From Syntrophobacterales bacterium (GTDB lineage Bacteria; Desulfobacterota; Syntrophobacteria; BM002), in the NCBI GenBank assembly GCA_030601545.1, contig JAUVTM010000020.1:1-14828 (forward strand): a stretch of 14,828 nt of DNA, written 5' to 3'. A program made the position numbers and the translations under genes. This document shows, piece by piece, positions 5,439 to 13,576 of the stretch. The first letter of the stretch is position 1. Each line of letters starts with the position of its first letter. The notes under the pieces were generated by a model. It did no database searches. It was not told the DNA's origin and saw only the letters and a list, made by a program, of their open reading frames with translations.

Positions 5439-7532
5439 CTACGCAAGGATCATCCTACAATCCACTACCAAACATCCCTGGCCCTGTGGTAAGACTTTGA
5501 TGGGATTAAGATCCAACTCCTGAATCTGAGGCAGATCGCACATGAGTTGAGAGATGCGTTGGCTAATTTCTACGAGCGTTTCGAGGTCGGCTGGCGGTTG
5601 CCCTCTTACACCCTCTAGTAGCTTGCCACCGCGAATTTCAGCAAACATTTTTCGAGCCTCCACTGCACTCACAGGTGCCACGCGGAGTGCCACATCTCCG
5701 AAGACCTCCACGTATACGCCACCAAGTCCTGCAAGAACTATCGGGCCAAAGGTGGAGTCCTGCTTGCCGCCCACGAAGACTTCGTGTCCCTCCGCGATCA
5801 TCCTTTGCACCAAAACAGACCTTTCTTTTACTCCAGGATCAGTTTTCTCAATCAGGGTTGCCAACCGTTCGTATGCCTCCCCCACTTCAGCCTCGGACTT
5901 GAGATCAAGAAGTACTCCGCCCACGTCGAACTTGTGGACAAATTGTTCCCCCATTACTTTCATGGCCACAGGAAAGCCCAATGCTGCCGCTTGAGCCGAG
6001 GCCTTTCGAGCACCACTCACTTTGGCCCAGGGGGCTATGGGAATGGAGTAGCAAGAAAGAATCTGAAAAGCCTCATCCGTGGTAAGTTGCCGGGCCTGGC
6101 GGGCTTTGGCCGCGGTCAGAATAGCGAGTGGTTCTTGTTTGTCAACCGCGAAGGTTTCGGCCTCGGCAAAAGTGGAGAGTCGACGGGTAGCAAAGTCCCT
6201 GGAAATAGCCAGCCCATGTGCCGCCTCTACTGGGTCTGTGAACATGGGAAAGCCCGGGTGATTACGCCGGTTCAACCGCCACTCCTCGTCACTGGTTACC
6301 ACGCAGAGAGCCACGGGCTTCTGAAGTTCTAGACAGGCCTCCTTGATGGATTTCACGAGCCTTCGGCTGTCATCCGGGAAAAATACTCCGTTGTAGTTGA
6401 CTACAACCAGCATCCCATCAATGTCGGCACGGGCCAGGGTGTCGCTGACTATCTGCTGAAACAGTTCAAAATCAAAAAGGTCACCAAGGTCCATAGGGTT
6501 ATCGAGTCGAATCACCCCGGCGCGCAGCCGCTTTTCCACCATCCGGAGAAAATCCGCTGGAAAGGGCTGGAGGACGAAGTCATGTTTGGTCGCAGCGTCG
6601 GCGGCAACGACAGCGTGGCCACCTGAGCGGGAAACAACCGCCAGTCGATTGCCGCGCATAGGAGGTAGGCTGTGGGCCTTGAGGGCTAGAATGGTGGAGC
6701 CCATGTCAGTGACCCGCTGGATGCCGCATTGTCGAAATGCTGCATTGACCACCTCTTCTGAGGCCGAGAGAGAACCGGTGTGAGAGCGGGCGATTCGAGT
6801 GCTTGCCTGGCTGGTGTTTGACTTGTGCACAAGAATTGGTTTCTTGGAGCGAGAGGCTATTTTCATCAGACGACGGCCGTCGGCAATACCTTCCAAATAA
6901 AGAAATATCGTCTCCGTACCTTTGTCTTCCAGAAAGTACTCCAGAAGGTCGTTTTCATCAGTGTCCAATTTGTTGCCAACGGAGGCGAACTTGTTAAATC
7001 CAAGATGTTCACCTGTGAGGGTGTTAAGCAAGGCCCCACCCACTCCACCACTCTGGGAGATAATGGAAAAGGAGCCCAGGTTGAAAGTATCGCGAAACGG
7101 CATAAAAGGAAGTGCCAGACCGTTTTCTTTATTGATTATACCGATACAGTTGGGGCCAATGAAGCGGATGCTATGCTCATGGGCTGCTGCAACCACCTGC
7201 TCTTCCAGGTTTCTGCGCTCATCTCCCAATTCACTGAAGCCGGCAGATTCGATCACAACCCGCTTGATGCCCTTCTGGCCGCAGGAGTCAATGATTTCAG
7301 GTAAGGTTGCTGCCGGGGTGAGGATTGCGGCAAGATCCACCCGGTCGGGTATATCGAGAATGGTGGGGTAGATCTTGTGACCCATGAAAGAGCCACCCTT
7401 GGGACCCACTAGATAAATCCTGCCGGTATAGTGGAATTCGACAAGATGGTAGACAATGACGCGGGCCAGGTTCGTAGGAGAGGGAGAAACACCGACAACT
7501 GCAACGCTCTCTGGATAGAAGAAGTCTTTCAC
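5439..7532 (-). CDS. Acyl-CoA synthetase (NDP-forming), fused alpha-beta subunits
   Basis: This 697-aa protein has the full architecture of ADP-forming acetyl/acyl-CoA synthetases: a CoA-binding Rossmann domain (about 1-130), succinyl-CoA-ligase-like domains (about 150-450) and a C-terminal ATP-grasp domain (about 475-697). The phosphohistidine of the alpha part is present as H251 in RIARSHTGSL. The second mobile histidine of the beta part is H533 in HKFDVGGV. These enzymes interconvert acyl-CoA, ADP and phosphate with the free acid, CoA and ATP, a common energy-conserving step in anaerobes. Substrate range cannot be told. No acetyltransferase (Pat-like) domain is attached. The start is GTG, with GAGG seven nucleotides upstream (7540-7543). 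The gene is convergent with the AbrB-like gene. A palindromic heptamer region lies just upstream and may lie in its leader. Confidence 0.92.
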   Translation of the reverse strand: MKDFFYPESVAVVGVSPSPTNLARVIVYHLVEFHYTGRIYLVGPKGGSFMGHKIYPTILDIPDRVDLAAILTPAATLPEIIDSCGQKGIKRVVIESAGFSELGDERRNLEEQVVAAAHEHSIRFIGPNCIGIINKENGLALPFMPFRDTFNLGSFSIISQSGGVGGALLNTLTGEHLGFNKFASVGNKLDTDENDLLEYFLEDKGTETIFLYLEGIADGRRLMKIASRSKKPILVHKSNTSQASTRIARSHTGSLSASEEVVNAAFRQCGIQRVTDMGSTILALKAHSLPPMRGNRLAVVSRSGGHAVVAADAATKHDFVLQPFPADFLRMVEKRLRAGVIRLDNPMDLGDLFDFELFQQIVSDTLARADIDGMLVVVNYNGVFFPDDSRRLVKSIKEACLELQKPVALCVVTSDEEWRLNRRNHPGFPMFTDPVEAAHGLAISRDFATRRLSTFAEAETFAVDKQEPLAILTAAKARQARQLTTDEAFQILSCYSIPIAPWAKVSGARKASAQAAALGFPVAMKVMGEQFVHKFDVGGVLLDLKSEAEVGEAYERLATLIEKTDPGVKERSVLVQRMIAEGHEVFVGGKQDSTFGPIVLAGLGGVYVEVFGDVALRVAPVSAVEARKMFAEIRGGKLLEGVRGQPPADLETLVEISQRISQLMCDLPQIQELDLNPIKVLPQGQGCLVVDCRMILA

Positions 7533-7551
7533 TGGTATACCTCGTCGCCAT

Positions 7552-7646
7552 AATTGAGAGATTTAGGATTTGGTAATTCGGGAATTTAAGACTGTTCAAT
7601 ATTTATTAATATGTAAATTCCTGGGTCAACTCTTAATCCCTCAATT
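7552..7646. repeat. 95-bp imperfect palindrome with heptad-like arms
   Basis: AATTGAGAGATT (7552-7563) pairs with AATCCCTCAATT (7635-7646) at 11 of 12 positions. GGAATTT (7581-7587) pairs with AAATTCC (7615-7621) exactly. The tip is ATATT-TATT-AATAT (7599-7612). The blocks recur at roughly 7-nt steps (GGAATTG, AGGGATT, AAGAGTT on the minus strand), like the heptamer runs elsewhere in the window. It lies 20 bp upstream of the acyl-CoA synthetase start. Confidence 0.65.
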
Positions 7647-7781
7647 CCTGAAATGCCTTATTGGATGCGCACAAAGAGTGATACTAAACGGGCGAGCCTA
7701 GCCCTGTCAACGAATAACAGTTGGCTCTGAATTTGCACTGTTCAGAAGCTCACTACACGAGCCCTCCCGAGCGGGTTGTAG

Positions 7782-7802
7782 GGGTGGGGTTTATACCCAC
7801 CC
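7782..7802. repeat. GC-rich hairpin, REP-like
   Basis: GGGTGGG (7782-7788) pairs with CCCACCC (7796-7802) across GTTTATA, followed by GTTTTG. A weaker outer pairing CTACA/TGTAG (7753-7757 and 7777-7781) precedes it. No plus-strand gene ends just upstream, so a repeat element is more likely than a terminator. Confidence 0.55.
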
Positions 7803-7889
7803 GTTTTGTTGCTTACGACTATGTGGTAACATATTTTGAAACGTTGGGACGCTTTTAACAGCGTAACGAGCGTAACCATGGAGAAGTGG

Positions 7890-8570
7890 ATGAAGATAGG
7901 AAGAGATTCTGGTCGTTGGCTTCTACTCCTGGGACTTTTGTTAATCTTTGTTTCGGTAGTGGCGCCGGGCTGTCAGAGCCTACAAAAGCTGAAGAAAGGC
8001 CATGCCGATGATCACTGGATATGTCCAGAGTACGCTGACCTGCCACTCAGACAAGGCCGTTTCGAAGAAGCTGTTGAACATCATTTGCAGGTGATAAGCC
8101 AGGAACCTGAAAACGGGCTGGCTCATTATCACCTAGGCTACGCCTACGGTCAGCTAGGACTCCATCCTGACGAGATTGCGGAATACCTCCGTGCGGTGGA
8201 TCTCGGTGTGGAGAGAGGAGATCTCTTTTACAATCTGGGAATGTCGTATATGCAGTTAGATGAATACCTCCGCGCAGAGCAAGCCTTTTTTCAGGCAGTG
8301 GACATTGAGCCTGACTGCGGTGAAAACCATCGTGGGCTTGGTTTGGCTCACTTTAAGCAGGAGCATTACCACGAGGCCATAGTCTCGTGTCGTCAAGCTA
8401 CCACCTTAGAGCCAGATGATGCGGATAGTTGGCATTGTTTGGCATTGGCTGCGGCCAAGTCGGATGAGGTCGGTGAATCATGGACTGCCGTAAAGCGGCT
8501 GCGCCAACTGGACCCCGATTACACTCTTGATCCGTTGCTTCTTGAATTGTTTCCCGCAGAAAAGAAATAA
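7890..8570 (+). CDS. TPR-repeat lipoprotein
   Basis: From the ATG at 7890 this is 226 aa. The N-terminus is a signal sequence: positive residues (K2, R5, R9), a hydrophobic run (10-25) and a lipobox-like A-P-G-C with cysteine at C28. The lipobox is weak because Ala occupies the -3 position. The rest, about 45-226, is a string of about five tetratricopeptide repeats with typical W/L/G/Y...A..A...A...P spacing (for example HYHLGYAYGQLG and NLGMSYMQLDEY). TPR lipoproteins serve as scaffolds for envelope complexes such as pilus or outer-membrane assembly; the partner is unknown. Starts at 7878 and 7836 (TTG) are possible, but GGAG six nucleotides before 7890 and the signal-peptide layout favour 7890. 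It stands alone, 120 bp before pepA. Confidence 0.85.
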   Translation: MKIGRDSGRWLLLLGLLLIFVSVVAPGCQSLQKLKKGHADDHWICPEYADLPLRQGRFEEAVEHHLQVISQEPENGLAHYHLGYAYGQLGLHPDEIAEYLRAVDLGVERGDLFYNLGMSYMQLDEYLRAEQAFFQAVDIEPDCGENHRGLGLAHFKQEHYHEAIVSCRQATTLEPDDADSWHCLALAAAKSDEVGESWTAVKRLRQLDPDYTLDPLLLELFPAEKK

Positions 8571-8581
8571 GCCAGTGGTAG

Positions 8582-8617
8582 GTCGGATGGTTCCCGCCTC
8601 GGCGGGGTTCATCCGAC
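8582..8617. repeat. REP-like palindrome between the TPR gene and pepA
   Basis: GTCGGATG (8582-8589) pairs with CATCCGAC (8610-8617). Inside, CCCGCC (8593-8598) pairs with GGCGGG (8601-8606) across TC. The two stems are joined by a symmetric GTT/GTT internal loop. It resembles the GTCGGATG...CATCCGAC repetitive palindromes seen in many proteobacterial genomes. It starts 11 bp after the TPR stop codon and has no T-run. Confidence 0.75.
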
Positions 8618-8642
8618 GCCAATCTATGCCTTTTACCTTTTT

Positions 8643-8673
8643 CTACGCTATGCCTATGCGCTTTGCGCTTTGC
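8643..8673 (+). repeat. Heptamer run upstream of pepA
   Basis: Two exact TGCGCTT units (8657-8663, 8664-8670) are followed by TGC and preceded by the degenerate units CTACGCT and ATGCCTA in the same 7-nt phase. The run ends 5 bp before the pepA ribosome-binding site, so it would lie in the pepA leader. Confidence 0.55.
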
Positions 8674-8690
8674 TAAAAAAGGAGTTGCTG

Positions 8691-10202
8691 ATGGAAATAA
8701 CATTGCAGAAGGGCGATTTAACCACTGTGGAAGCGGAGTCGCTCGTCCTATTTCACTTTGAGCAAGATGACAGGTTGCTTGAGACTACGGCCGCAGTGAA
8801 CGATGCTGTCGGCTCCATCATTGGTCAGGTGTTAGAGGCTGGTGATTTTCGCGGAGAACACTTAGAGCATCTTCTCCTCTATAGCCAGGGCTCTCTGGCG
8901 ATAAAACGGATTCTTCTTATGGGTTTGGGTAAACGTGAAGAGTTCAGCGCTCAGGCTCTCCGGGAGGCAGCAGCCCAATCTCTGAGGACTCTGAGGGATC
9001 GGCGTCAGCCCCGGGCTGTCCTGCCGATTCCTTTGGATAGCCAATTTCCTCTTGATGTTGAGGATACGGCTGAGGCTTGCGTGCTCGGGGGGATGTTGGG
9101 TCTGTATCAGTTCACCGAGTTGCGCACAAGGGAGCGTGACAAAATCAGAGATTTTGACTCTTTGATTATTCTCTCGCCAGAAGAGACAACTGAATTGGCC
9201 GGTTCCATTGACCGGGCCACGGCAATGGCTGAAGGAATCCACCTGGCTCGAGATCTGGTTACCTTGCCCTCAAATCTGGCTACCCCGACCATGCTTGCTG
9301 CCAGGGCAAAAGATGTGGCGGCCCAGTCCGGCATGAACTTCCACGTCATCCATAAAGCGGAGGCAGAGAAATTGGGGATGGGCAGTTTTCTGGCAGTGGC
9401 GCAGGGAAGTGAGGAACCGGGTCTGATGGTGGTTATGGAATATGCCCCCTCGGGGGAGGACAAACCGCCCGTGGTTTTTGTAGGCAAGGGCGTCACCTTT
9501 GATAGCGGCGGCATTTCCATAAAGCCGGCAAAAGACATGGACAGGATGAAACATGACATGGCAGGAGCGGCCGCGGTCATCGGTACCATGCAAACGGTGG
9601 CTGCTCTCAACTTGCCGCTGAGGGTGGTCGGCCTGGTTCCCCTTACGGAAAACCTTCCCAGCGGTAAGGCATACAAACCTGGAGACGTGATCCAATCGTT
9701 GAGTGGGCTCAATATTGAAGTGATAAATACCGATGCCGAGGGTCGCATGATTCTGGCCGACGCTCTCACTTATGCCGAACGCTTTCAGCCTCAAGCTATT
9801 GTTGATCTTGCTACGCTTACCGGGGCATGTGTTATAGCGCTGGGAGACAATGTTGCCGGTCTCATGAGTAATAACGATATATTGCAAGCCAGAGTTCAGG
9901 CTGCCGGGGAGAAAAGCGGAGAGAAGGTGTGGCCGCTACCCTTGTGGGACAGTTATTTTGAGCTGTTGAAGAGTAATGTTGCTGATTTGAAGAACGTGGA
10001 TGGCCGCAAGGCAGGAGCAATTACGGCTGCAGTCTTTTTGAAGCAGTTCGTTCCTGAGGGAGTTCCCTGGGCTCATCTGGATATAGCCGGCTGTGCTTGG
10101 GAGGAGAAGGGAAGCCCTTTGGTGCCCAAAGGTGCCAGCGGTATGGGCGTGCACTTGCTCATACGGCTGCTGCAAGAATGGGAGCCCTTAGCCCGAGATT
10201 GA
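8691..10202 (+). CDS. pepA: Leucyl aminopeptidase (peptidase family M17, PepA)
   Basis: This 503-aa enzyme removes N-terminal residues from peptides in the cytosol and uses two metal ions. The M17 signature NTDAEGR is at 346-352. The metal ligands and catalytic residues known from E. coli PepA are all present with a constant shift of four positions: K266, D271, K278, D289, D348, E350, R352. The N-terminal domain (about 1-165) is of the usual macro-like type and length. In E. coli PepA also binds DNA in XerCD recombination and carAB control, but whether this one does cannot be told. The ATG at 8691 has AAGGAG six nucleotides upstream and is preferred over a frame extension to 8670. It converges on ftsH with only 15 bp between the two stop codons. 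Confidence 0.96.
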   Translation: MEITLQKGDLTTVEAESLVLFHFEQDDRLLETTAAVNDAVGSIIGQVLEAGDFRGEHLEHLLLYSQGSLAIKRILLMGLGKREEFSAQALREAAAQSLRTLRDRRQPRAVLPIPLDSQFPLDVEDTAEACVLGGMLGLYQFTELRTRERDKIRDFDSLIILSPEETTELAGSIDRATAMAEGIHLARDLVTLPSNLATPTMLAARAKDVAAQSGMNFHVIHKAEAEKLGMGSFLAVAQGSEEPGLMVVMEYAPSGEDKPPVVFVGKGVTFDSGGISIKPAKDMDRMKHDMAGAAAVIGTMQTVAALNLPLRVVGLVPLTENLPSGKAYKPGDVIQSLSGLNIEVINTDAEGRMILADALTYAERFQPQAIVDLATLTGACVIALGDNVAGLMSNNDILQARVQAAGEKSGEKVWPLPLWDSYFELLKSNVADLKNVDGRKAGAITAAVFLKQFVPEGVPWAHLDIAGCAWEEKGSPLVPKGASGMGVHLLIRLLQEWEPLARD

Positions 10203-10217
10203 GGATGAGTTTGCTTT

Positions 10218-12107
10218 CTACCCTAACAGTTCCTGCAGCTCTTCCCCCAGGACGGTCTCCTTCTCAAGGAGAGTCTGGGAGAGAGTCTCCAAATGCTCTC
10301 TCTTTTCGGTGAGTATTTTCCTGACGCGTTCGTGGCACTCTTCCACCAGTCGGGAGACCTCGGCGTCTATTTCTTTAGCAGTCTCTTCACTGTATTCTTT
10401 GGCAACCGCAATACCGGTATCGAGAAAAAAGGGACGTTTCTCTCTTGTGTAGGTAACCAGGCCCAATTTTTCGCTCATACCATACTCAGTGACCATGCTT
10501 CTGGCAATGTCGGTGGCCCGCTGGAGGTCGTTCTGAGCACCGGTGGATGTGTCGCTGAAGATGATTTCTTCCGCGACCCGGCCACCCAACAGGACACAGA
10601 GGCGATCCAGGAGTTCCTCCCGGGTCATGAGGTAACGATCCTCAGTGGGCAGTTGCTGGGTGTAGCCAAGGGCGGCAATGCCCCTGGGAATTATGGAGAT
10701 CTTATTTACCGGATCGGCGGTGGGCACGTTCATGGCCACCAGGGCGTGGCCACTCTCGTGGTATGCTACGATCCGTTTTTCCTTCTCATTCATCACCCGG
10801 TTTTTCTTCTCCAACCCTCCAATGATCCTGTCGATGGCATCTTGAAATTCAGCCATGCCAACGCTGTTCTTATCTCGGCGGGCTGAAAGCAAGGCAGCTT
10901 CGTTGATCAGGTTAGCCAGGTCCGCACCCACAAAACCAGGGGTCAGTGCCGCAACCTTGGCAAGATCCACCTCAGGACCGAGTTTTACTTCTTTAGCGTG
11001 AACCTTGAGGATGGCCTCTCGGCCGCGGAGATCGGGCCGGTCTATGGCCACGTTGCGGTCGAAGCGCCCGGCTCGCAACAGAGCAGGGTCGAGAATCTCA
11101 GGTCGGTTGGTGGCGGCCATAATGATAACCCCGGCAGTGGCGTCGAAGCCGTCCATCTCCACCAGTAGCTGATTGAGAGTTTGCTCCCGCTCGTCGTGCC
11201 CGCCCATGGGGCCGATTCCTCTGGCCTTGCCCAGGGCATCCAGTTCGTCAATAAAGATTATGCAAGGGGCTTGTTCTTTGGCCTGTGCAAAAAGGTCACG
11301 CACTCTGGCCGCGCCCACGCCGACAAACATCTCGACAAAATCAGAGCCGCTGATGCTGAAGAAGGGAACGCCGGATTCTCCGGCGACGGCCTTGGCAAGC
11401 AAAGTTTTGCCGGTGCCAGGGGCACCCACAATCAAGACGCCTTTGGGAATCTTGCCGCCAAGGCGGGTAAACTTTTCAGGTGTTTTCAGGAATTCGACGA
11501 TCTCCTCTAGCTCTTGCCTTGCCTCATCAATGCCGGCGACATCCTTGAAAGTTACACCCATCTCACTGTCTGCATAGATTTTCGCCCGGGCTTTACCCAC
11601 TGACAGAACTCCCTGGGGGCCGCCGGTCATACGGCCTATAAGGAATTTCCAAACGATGATGAAGAAAACGAGAGGTAGAATCCAGGAGAGCAAGTTGGCC
11701 AGCCATTTGCTCTCGTAGTGACCGGTGTAGTCGATTTTCTTGGCATCCAGAAGTTTCACCAATTCCGAATCCTCAACCCTCACGGTAACAAATTGCCTCT
11801 CTTTGCGACCCTGCTCATCCTGGGTAAGGGTTCCGGTTATTTGCTGGGGCTTCAAGGCGAGCTTCTCAACCTTCCCTTCAGCAACGTACCGCTTAAATTC
11901 GGAATAGGGGATGGTATTCACCTGTTGAGCCATGAAATAGTCATGGATGAGCGACAGGGCGAGTAGGGCCATTAAAAAGTACCAAAAAGAAAAGTGAAAT
12001 TTACGGCGGTCAGGATCCCCTTTGGGAGGGATGCCGCCGAAGGCAGACCTGAGCTTTTCGAAAATATTCTGGTCCTCGGGTGGTTGACGGCTGGTTCTCT
12101 TGGCCAT
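10218..12107 (-). CDS. ftsH: ATP-dependent zinc metalloprotease FtsH
   Basis: This 629-aa membrane-anchored AAA+ protease degrades misfolded or regulatory proteins at the inner membrane as a hexamer. Transmembrane helices lie at about 40-60 and 135-158, with the small periplasmic domain between. Walker A GAPGTGKT is at 228-235, Walker B IIFIDE at 283-288, and the second region of homology at about 333-350 with the arginine fingers. The zinc site HESGH is at 450-454 and the distal Asp ligand at 526 in GAQNDLQRATD. The N-terminus is longer than in E. coli (about 40 residues before the first helix) and the C-terminal tail is short. The ATG at 12107 has AAGGAG six nucleotides upstream. It is apparently monocistronic: the next gene upstream on the same strand is 186 bp away. 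Confidence 0.97.
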   Translation of the reverse strand: MAKRTSRQPPEDQNIFEKLRSAFGGIPPKGDPDRRKFHFSFWYFLMALLALSLIHDYFMAQQVNTIPYSEFKRYVAEGKVEKLALKPQQITGTLTQDEQGRKERQFVTVRVEDSELVKLLDAKKIDYTGHYESKWLANLLSWILPLVFFIIVWKFLIGRMTGGPQGVLSVGKARAKIYADSEMGVTFKDVAGIDEARQELEEIVEFLKTPEKFTRLGGKIPKGVLIVGAPGTGKTLLAKAVAGESGVPFFSISGSDFVEMFVGVGAARVRDLFAQAKEQAPCIIFIDELDALGKARGIGPMGGHDEREQTLNQLLVEMDGFDATAGVIIMAATNRPEILDPALLRAGRFDRNVAIDRPDLRGREAILKVHAKEVKLGPEVDLAKVAALTPGFVGADLANLINEAALLSARRDKNSVGMAEFQDAIDRIIGGLEKKNRVMNEKEKRIVAYHESGHALVAMNVPTADPVNKISIIPRGIAALGYTQQLPTEDRYLMTREELLDRLCVLLGGRVAEEIIFSDTSTGAQNDLQRATDIARSMVTEYGMSEKLGLVTYTREKRPFFLDTGIAVAKEYSEETAKEIDAEVSRLVEECHERVRKILTEKREHLETLSQTLLEKETVLGEELQELLG

Positions 12108-12186
12108 GCTGCTCTCCTTATGCCGAACTGATCAATAGGAGCTTAACCAAACTACCCATCGATGTGACAGGACCCAGATTTTCTAA

Positions 12187-12214
12187 GATATACACAGATA
12201 ACATTATTATTCAA
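12187..12214 (-). promoter_or_regulatory. Weak sigma-70-like promoter for ftsH
   Basis: On the minus strand TTGAAT (12209-12214) and TATATC (12187-12192) are separated by 16 bp. Transcription would start near 12180, giving a leader of about 70 nt. Both hexamers deviate from consensus and the region is A/T-rich, so this is tentative. No heat-shock (sigma-32) consensus was seen. Confidence 0.3.
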
Positions 12215-12270
12215 CATGGAAAACCTGGTCCTCAGGGCCCGGATTCTTTACAATGGCGCATTTACTAGAA

Positions 12271-12295
12271 GCTGACGGCTGAGAGCTGAAAGCTT
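12271..12295. repeat. Heptamer run at the 3' end of the acyl-CoA dehydrogenase gene
   Basis: GCTGACG, GCTGAGA and GCTGAAA follow each other in a strict 7-nt period, then GCTT. The last bases overlap the stop codon (12294-12296) of the acyl-CoA dehydrogenase gene. Confidence 0.6.
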
Positions 12296-13433
12296 ATCTT
12301 TTCATTATTTCCCTGAAGATTATCAGTTTCTGAACGTCCTGGGTTCCTTCGCCCAGAGACGATGCCCAGGCGTCCAGCGGAAATTTGTGTACCGGATGGT
12401 CCTGCATCACTGAAGCCGCACCAAATAGGTCAGCTGCCCAAAGTCCAACCCCTCGGGCGATTTCCACCGTCAAATACTTGGCCATGGAAGCCTCCATCCG
12501 GAAATCCTTCCCCTGGTCTTTGGTCCAGCCAGCCTTGAGCACCAAGAGCCGGGCTGCTTCAATCCGGGTGAAAAAGTCGGCAATTTCAAAAGATTTCGCC
12601 TGAAAATCAGCAATCTTTTGACCAAAAATTTCACGCTTCTTGGCGCGGTCGAGTCCGGCTTCGAAGGCTCCCACCGCAGTTCCCAGGGTGAGTCCACTTA
12701 TGGGAATTCTGCTATGGGTGAATGTTGCCAGGACCTGCTGCAATCCCTTGCCACGCTGACCAACAAGATTTTCGTCGGGCACGAAAACATTGTTGAATTG
12801 TAACCTGGTGAGATCAGAGGGAATCCAGACTCGTTTGTTGAGCTTTTTCCTCGATACTCCCGGTGAGGATAGGTCAACCAGGAACATGGACAGCCTGCGA
12901 TTTCTGGCGGCCTCGGGGTCTGAGATTGCTGTGACCAGTGCCAGGTCACTAATGGCACCGTTGGTGACATAGGCTTTGGTACCATTGAGGACCCAACCAC
13001 CCTCAACATTCTCAGCCTGCATTCTGACATTGGCAACATCGCTTCCGGCCTTGTGCTCAGTGTTTCCGAGGCACAGCAGAGTTTCTCCCCTGACGGCCGA
13101 CGGCAGATGATTCTGCTTTTGTTTTTCCGAGCCAAAGAGAAAAAGAGGAACCATACCAAGTGAATTTTGGACCAAGACGGCCACAGCAACTCCCGGGGAG
13201 ATTTTGGCCAGATTTTCTTGAAGGATTGTCTGTCTCAGGGCGGATTGCTCAACAATGTGGCCATTTTCCTGACTGAAACCCAGCCAGCCATCTTGACCCA
13301 TGCTCTGAAAAAGCTCCCGCGGAATGGCTTCTTTCTTGTACCAGGTAGCGAGATGAGGCTCCAGGTGAGTTCGTAGAAAACCTTTAAACTGCTCCAGCTC
13401 CTTGGTAACCATTTCTGGAATAGCAAAATCCAT
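12294..13433 (-). CDS. Acyl-CoA dehydrogenase family protein
   Basis: This 379-aa flavoprotein has the normal length for the family, which oxidises acyl-CoA to 2-enoyl-CoA and passes electrons to electron-transfer flavoprotein. The middle beta domain shows the FAD-contacting segment LGNTEHKAGSD and WVLNGTKAYVTNG. The C-terminal helical domain shows the RxxFGxxIxxFQ-type segment (REIFGQKIADFQ). The catalytic base is probably E362 in the GEGTQDVQ motif near the C-terminus, as in short- and medium-chain enzymes. Substrate cannot be assigned; short, branched or aromatic acyl-CoA are all possible. The ATG at 13433 has AAGGAGG five nucleotides upstream, better than the TTG at 13460. It is transcribed toward ftsH and is divergent from the zinc-ribbon gene. 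Confidence 0.9.
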   Translation of the reverse strand: MDFAIPEMVTKELEQFKGFLRTHLEPHLATWYKKEAIPRELFQSMGQDGWLGFSQENGHIVEQSALRQTILQENLAKISPGVAVAVLVQNSLGMVPLFLFGSEKQKQNHLPSAVRGETLLCLGNTEHKAGSDVANVRMQAENVEGGWVLNGTKAYVTNGAISDLALVTAISDPEAARNRRLSMFLVDLSSPGVSRKKLNKRVWIPSDLTRLQFNNVFVPDENLVGQRGKGLQQVLATFTHSRIPISGLTLGTAVGAFEAGLDRAKKREIFGQKIADFQAKSFEIADFFTRIEAARLLVLKAGWTKDQGKDFRMEASMAKYLTVEIARGVGLWAADLFGAASVMQDHPVHKFPLDAWASSLGEGTQDVQKLIIFREIMKR

Positions 13434-13438
13434 ACATT

Positions 13439-13445
13439 CCTCCTT
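13439..13445 (-). promoter_or_regulatory. Shine-Dalgarno AAGGAGG deciding the acyl-CoA dehydrogenase start
   Basis: AAGGAGG lies 5 nt before the ATG at 13433 on the minus strand. It lies downstream of the in-frame TTG at 13460, so it can serve only the ATG. Confidence 0.75.
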
Positions 13446-13522
13446 GTGGTAGCGTGCCAAGGAAAACCATCATCACTCATGTAAGAATATAATTACCCTG
13501 AAGGCTGGGTGCTATCTTTCTC

Positions 13523-13551
13523 TTGCCAGAACTTGTTTTTCTGGGTATTTT
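13523..13551 (+). promoter_or_regulatory. Sigma-70-like promoter for the zinc-ribbon gene
   Basis: TTGCCA (13523-13528) and TATTTT (13546-13551) are 17 bp apart, the optimal spacing. Transcription would start near 13558, a few bases before the GGAGG site at 13563. Confidence 0.4.
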
Positions 13552-13576
13552 CTCTGAGGCTAGGAGGGGTGATGTA

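Larger units (their letters stand above)
7533..7889. other. 357-bp spacer between the acyl-CoA synthetase and TPR genes
   Basis: No gene is supported here. It contains the 95-bp imperfect palindrome (7552-7646) and a GC-rich hairpin (7782-7802). Promoters for the two divergent genes should lie here, but no convincing sigma-70 pair was found. The TPR frame can be extended back to a TTG at 7836, without a ribosome site. Confidence 0.6.

Noticed and set aside
5784..6332. Open frame of 182 codons antisense to the acyl-CoA synthetase gene
   Set aside because: The opposite strand has full-length catalytic domains. This frame has no family resemblance and arises from codon bias.
9107..9769. Open frame of 220 codons antisense to pepA, and another at 9270-9887
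   Set aside because: Both are shadows of the strongly conserved pepA coding sequence and have no recognisable domains.
13446..13460. Perfect sigma-54 -24 half (TTGGCACG) upstream of the acyl-CoA dehydrogenase gene
   Set aside because: The GC required 10 bases after GG is CA instead, and the position directly abuts the ribosome site, leaving no room for a transcript start.
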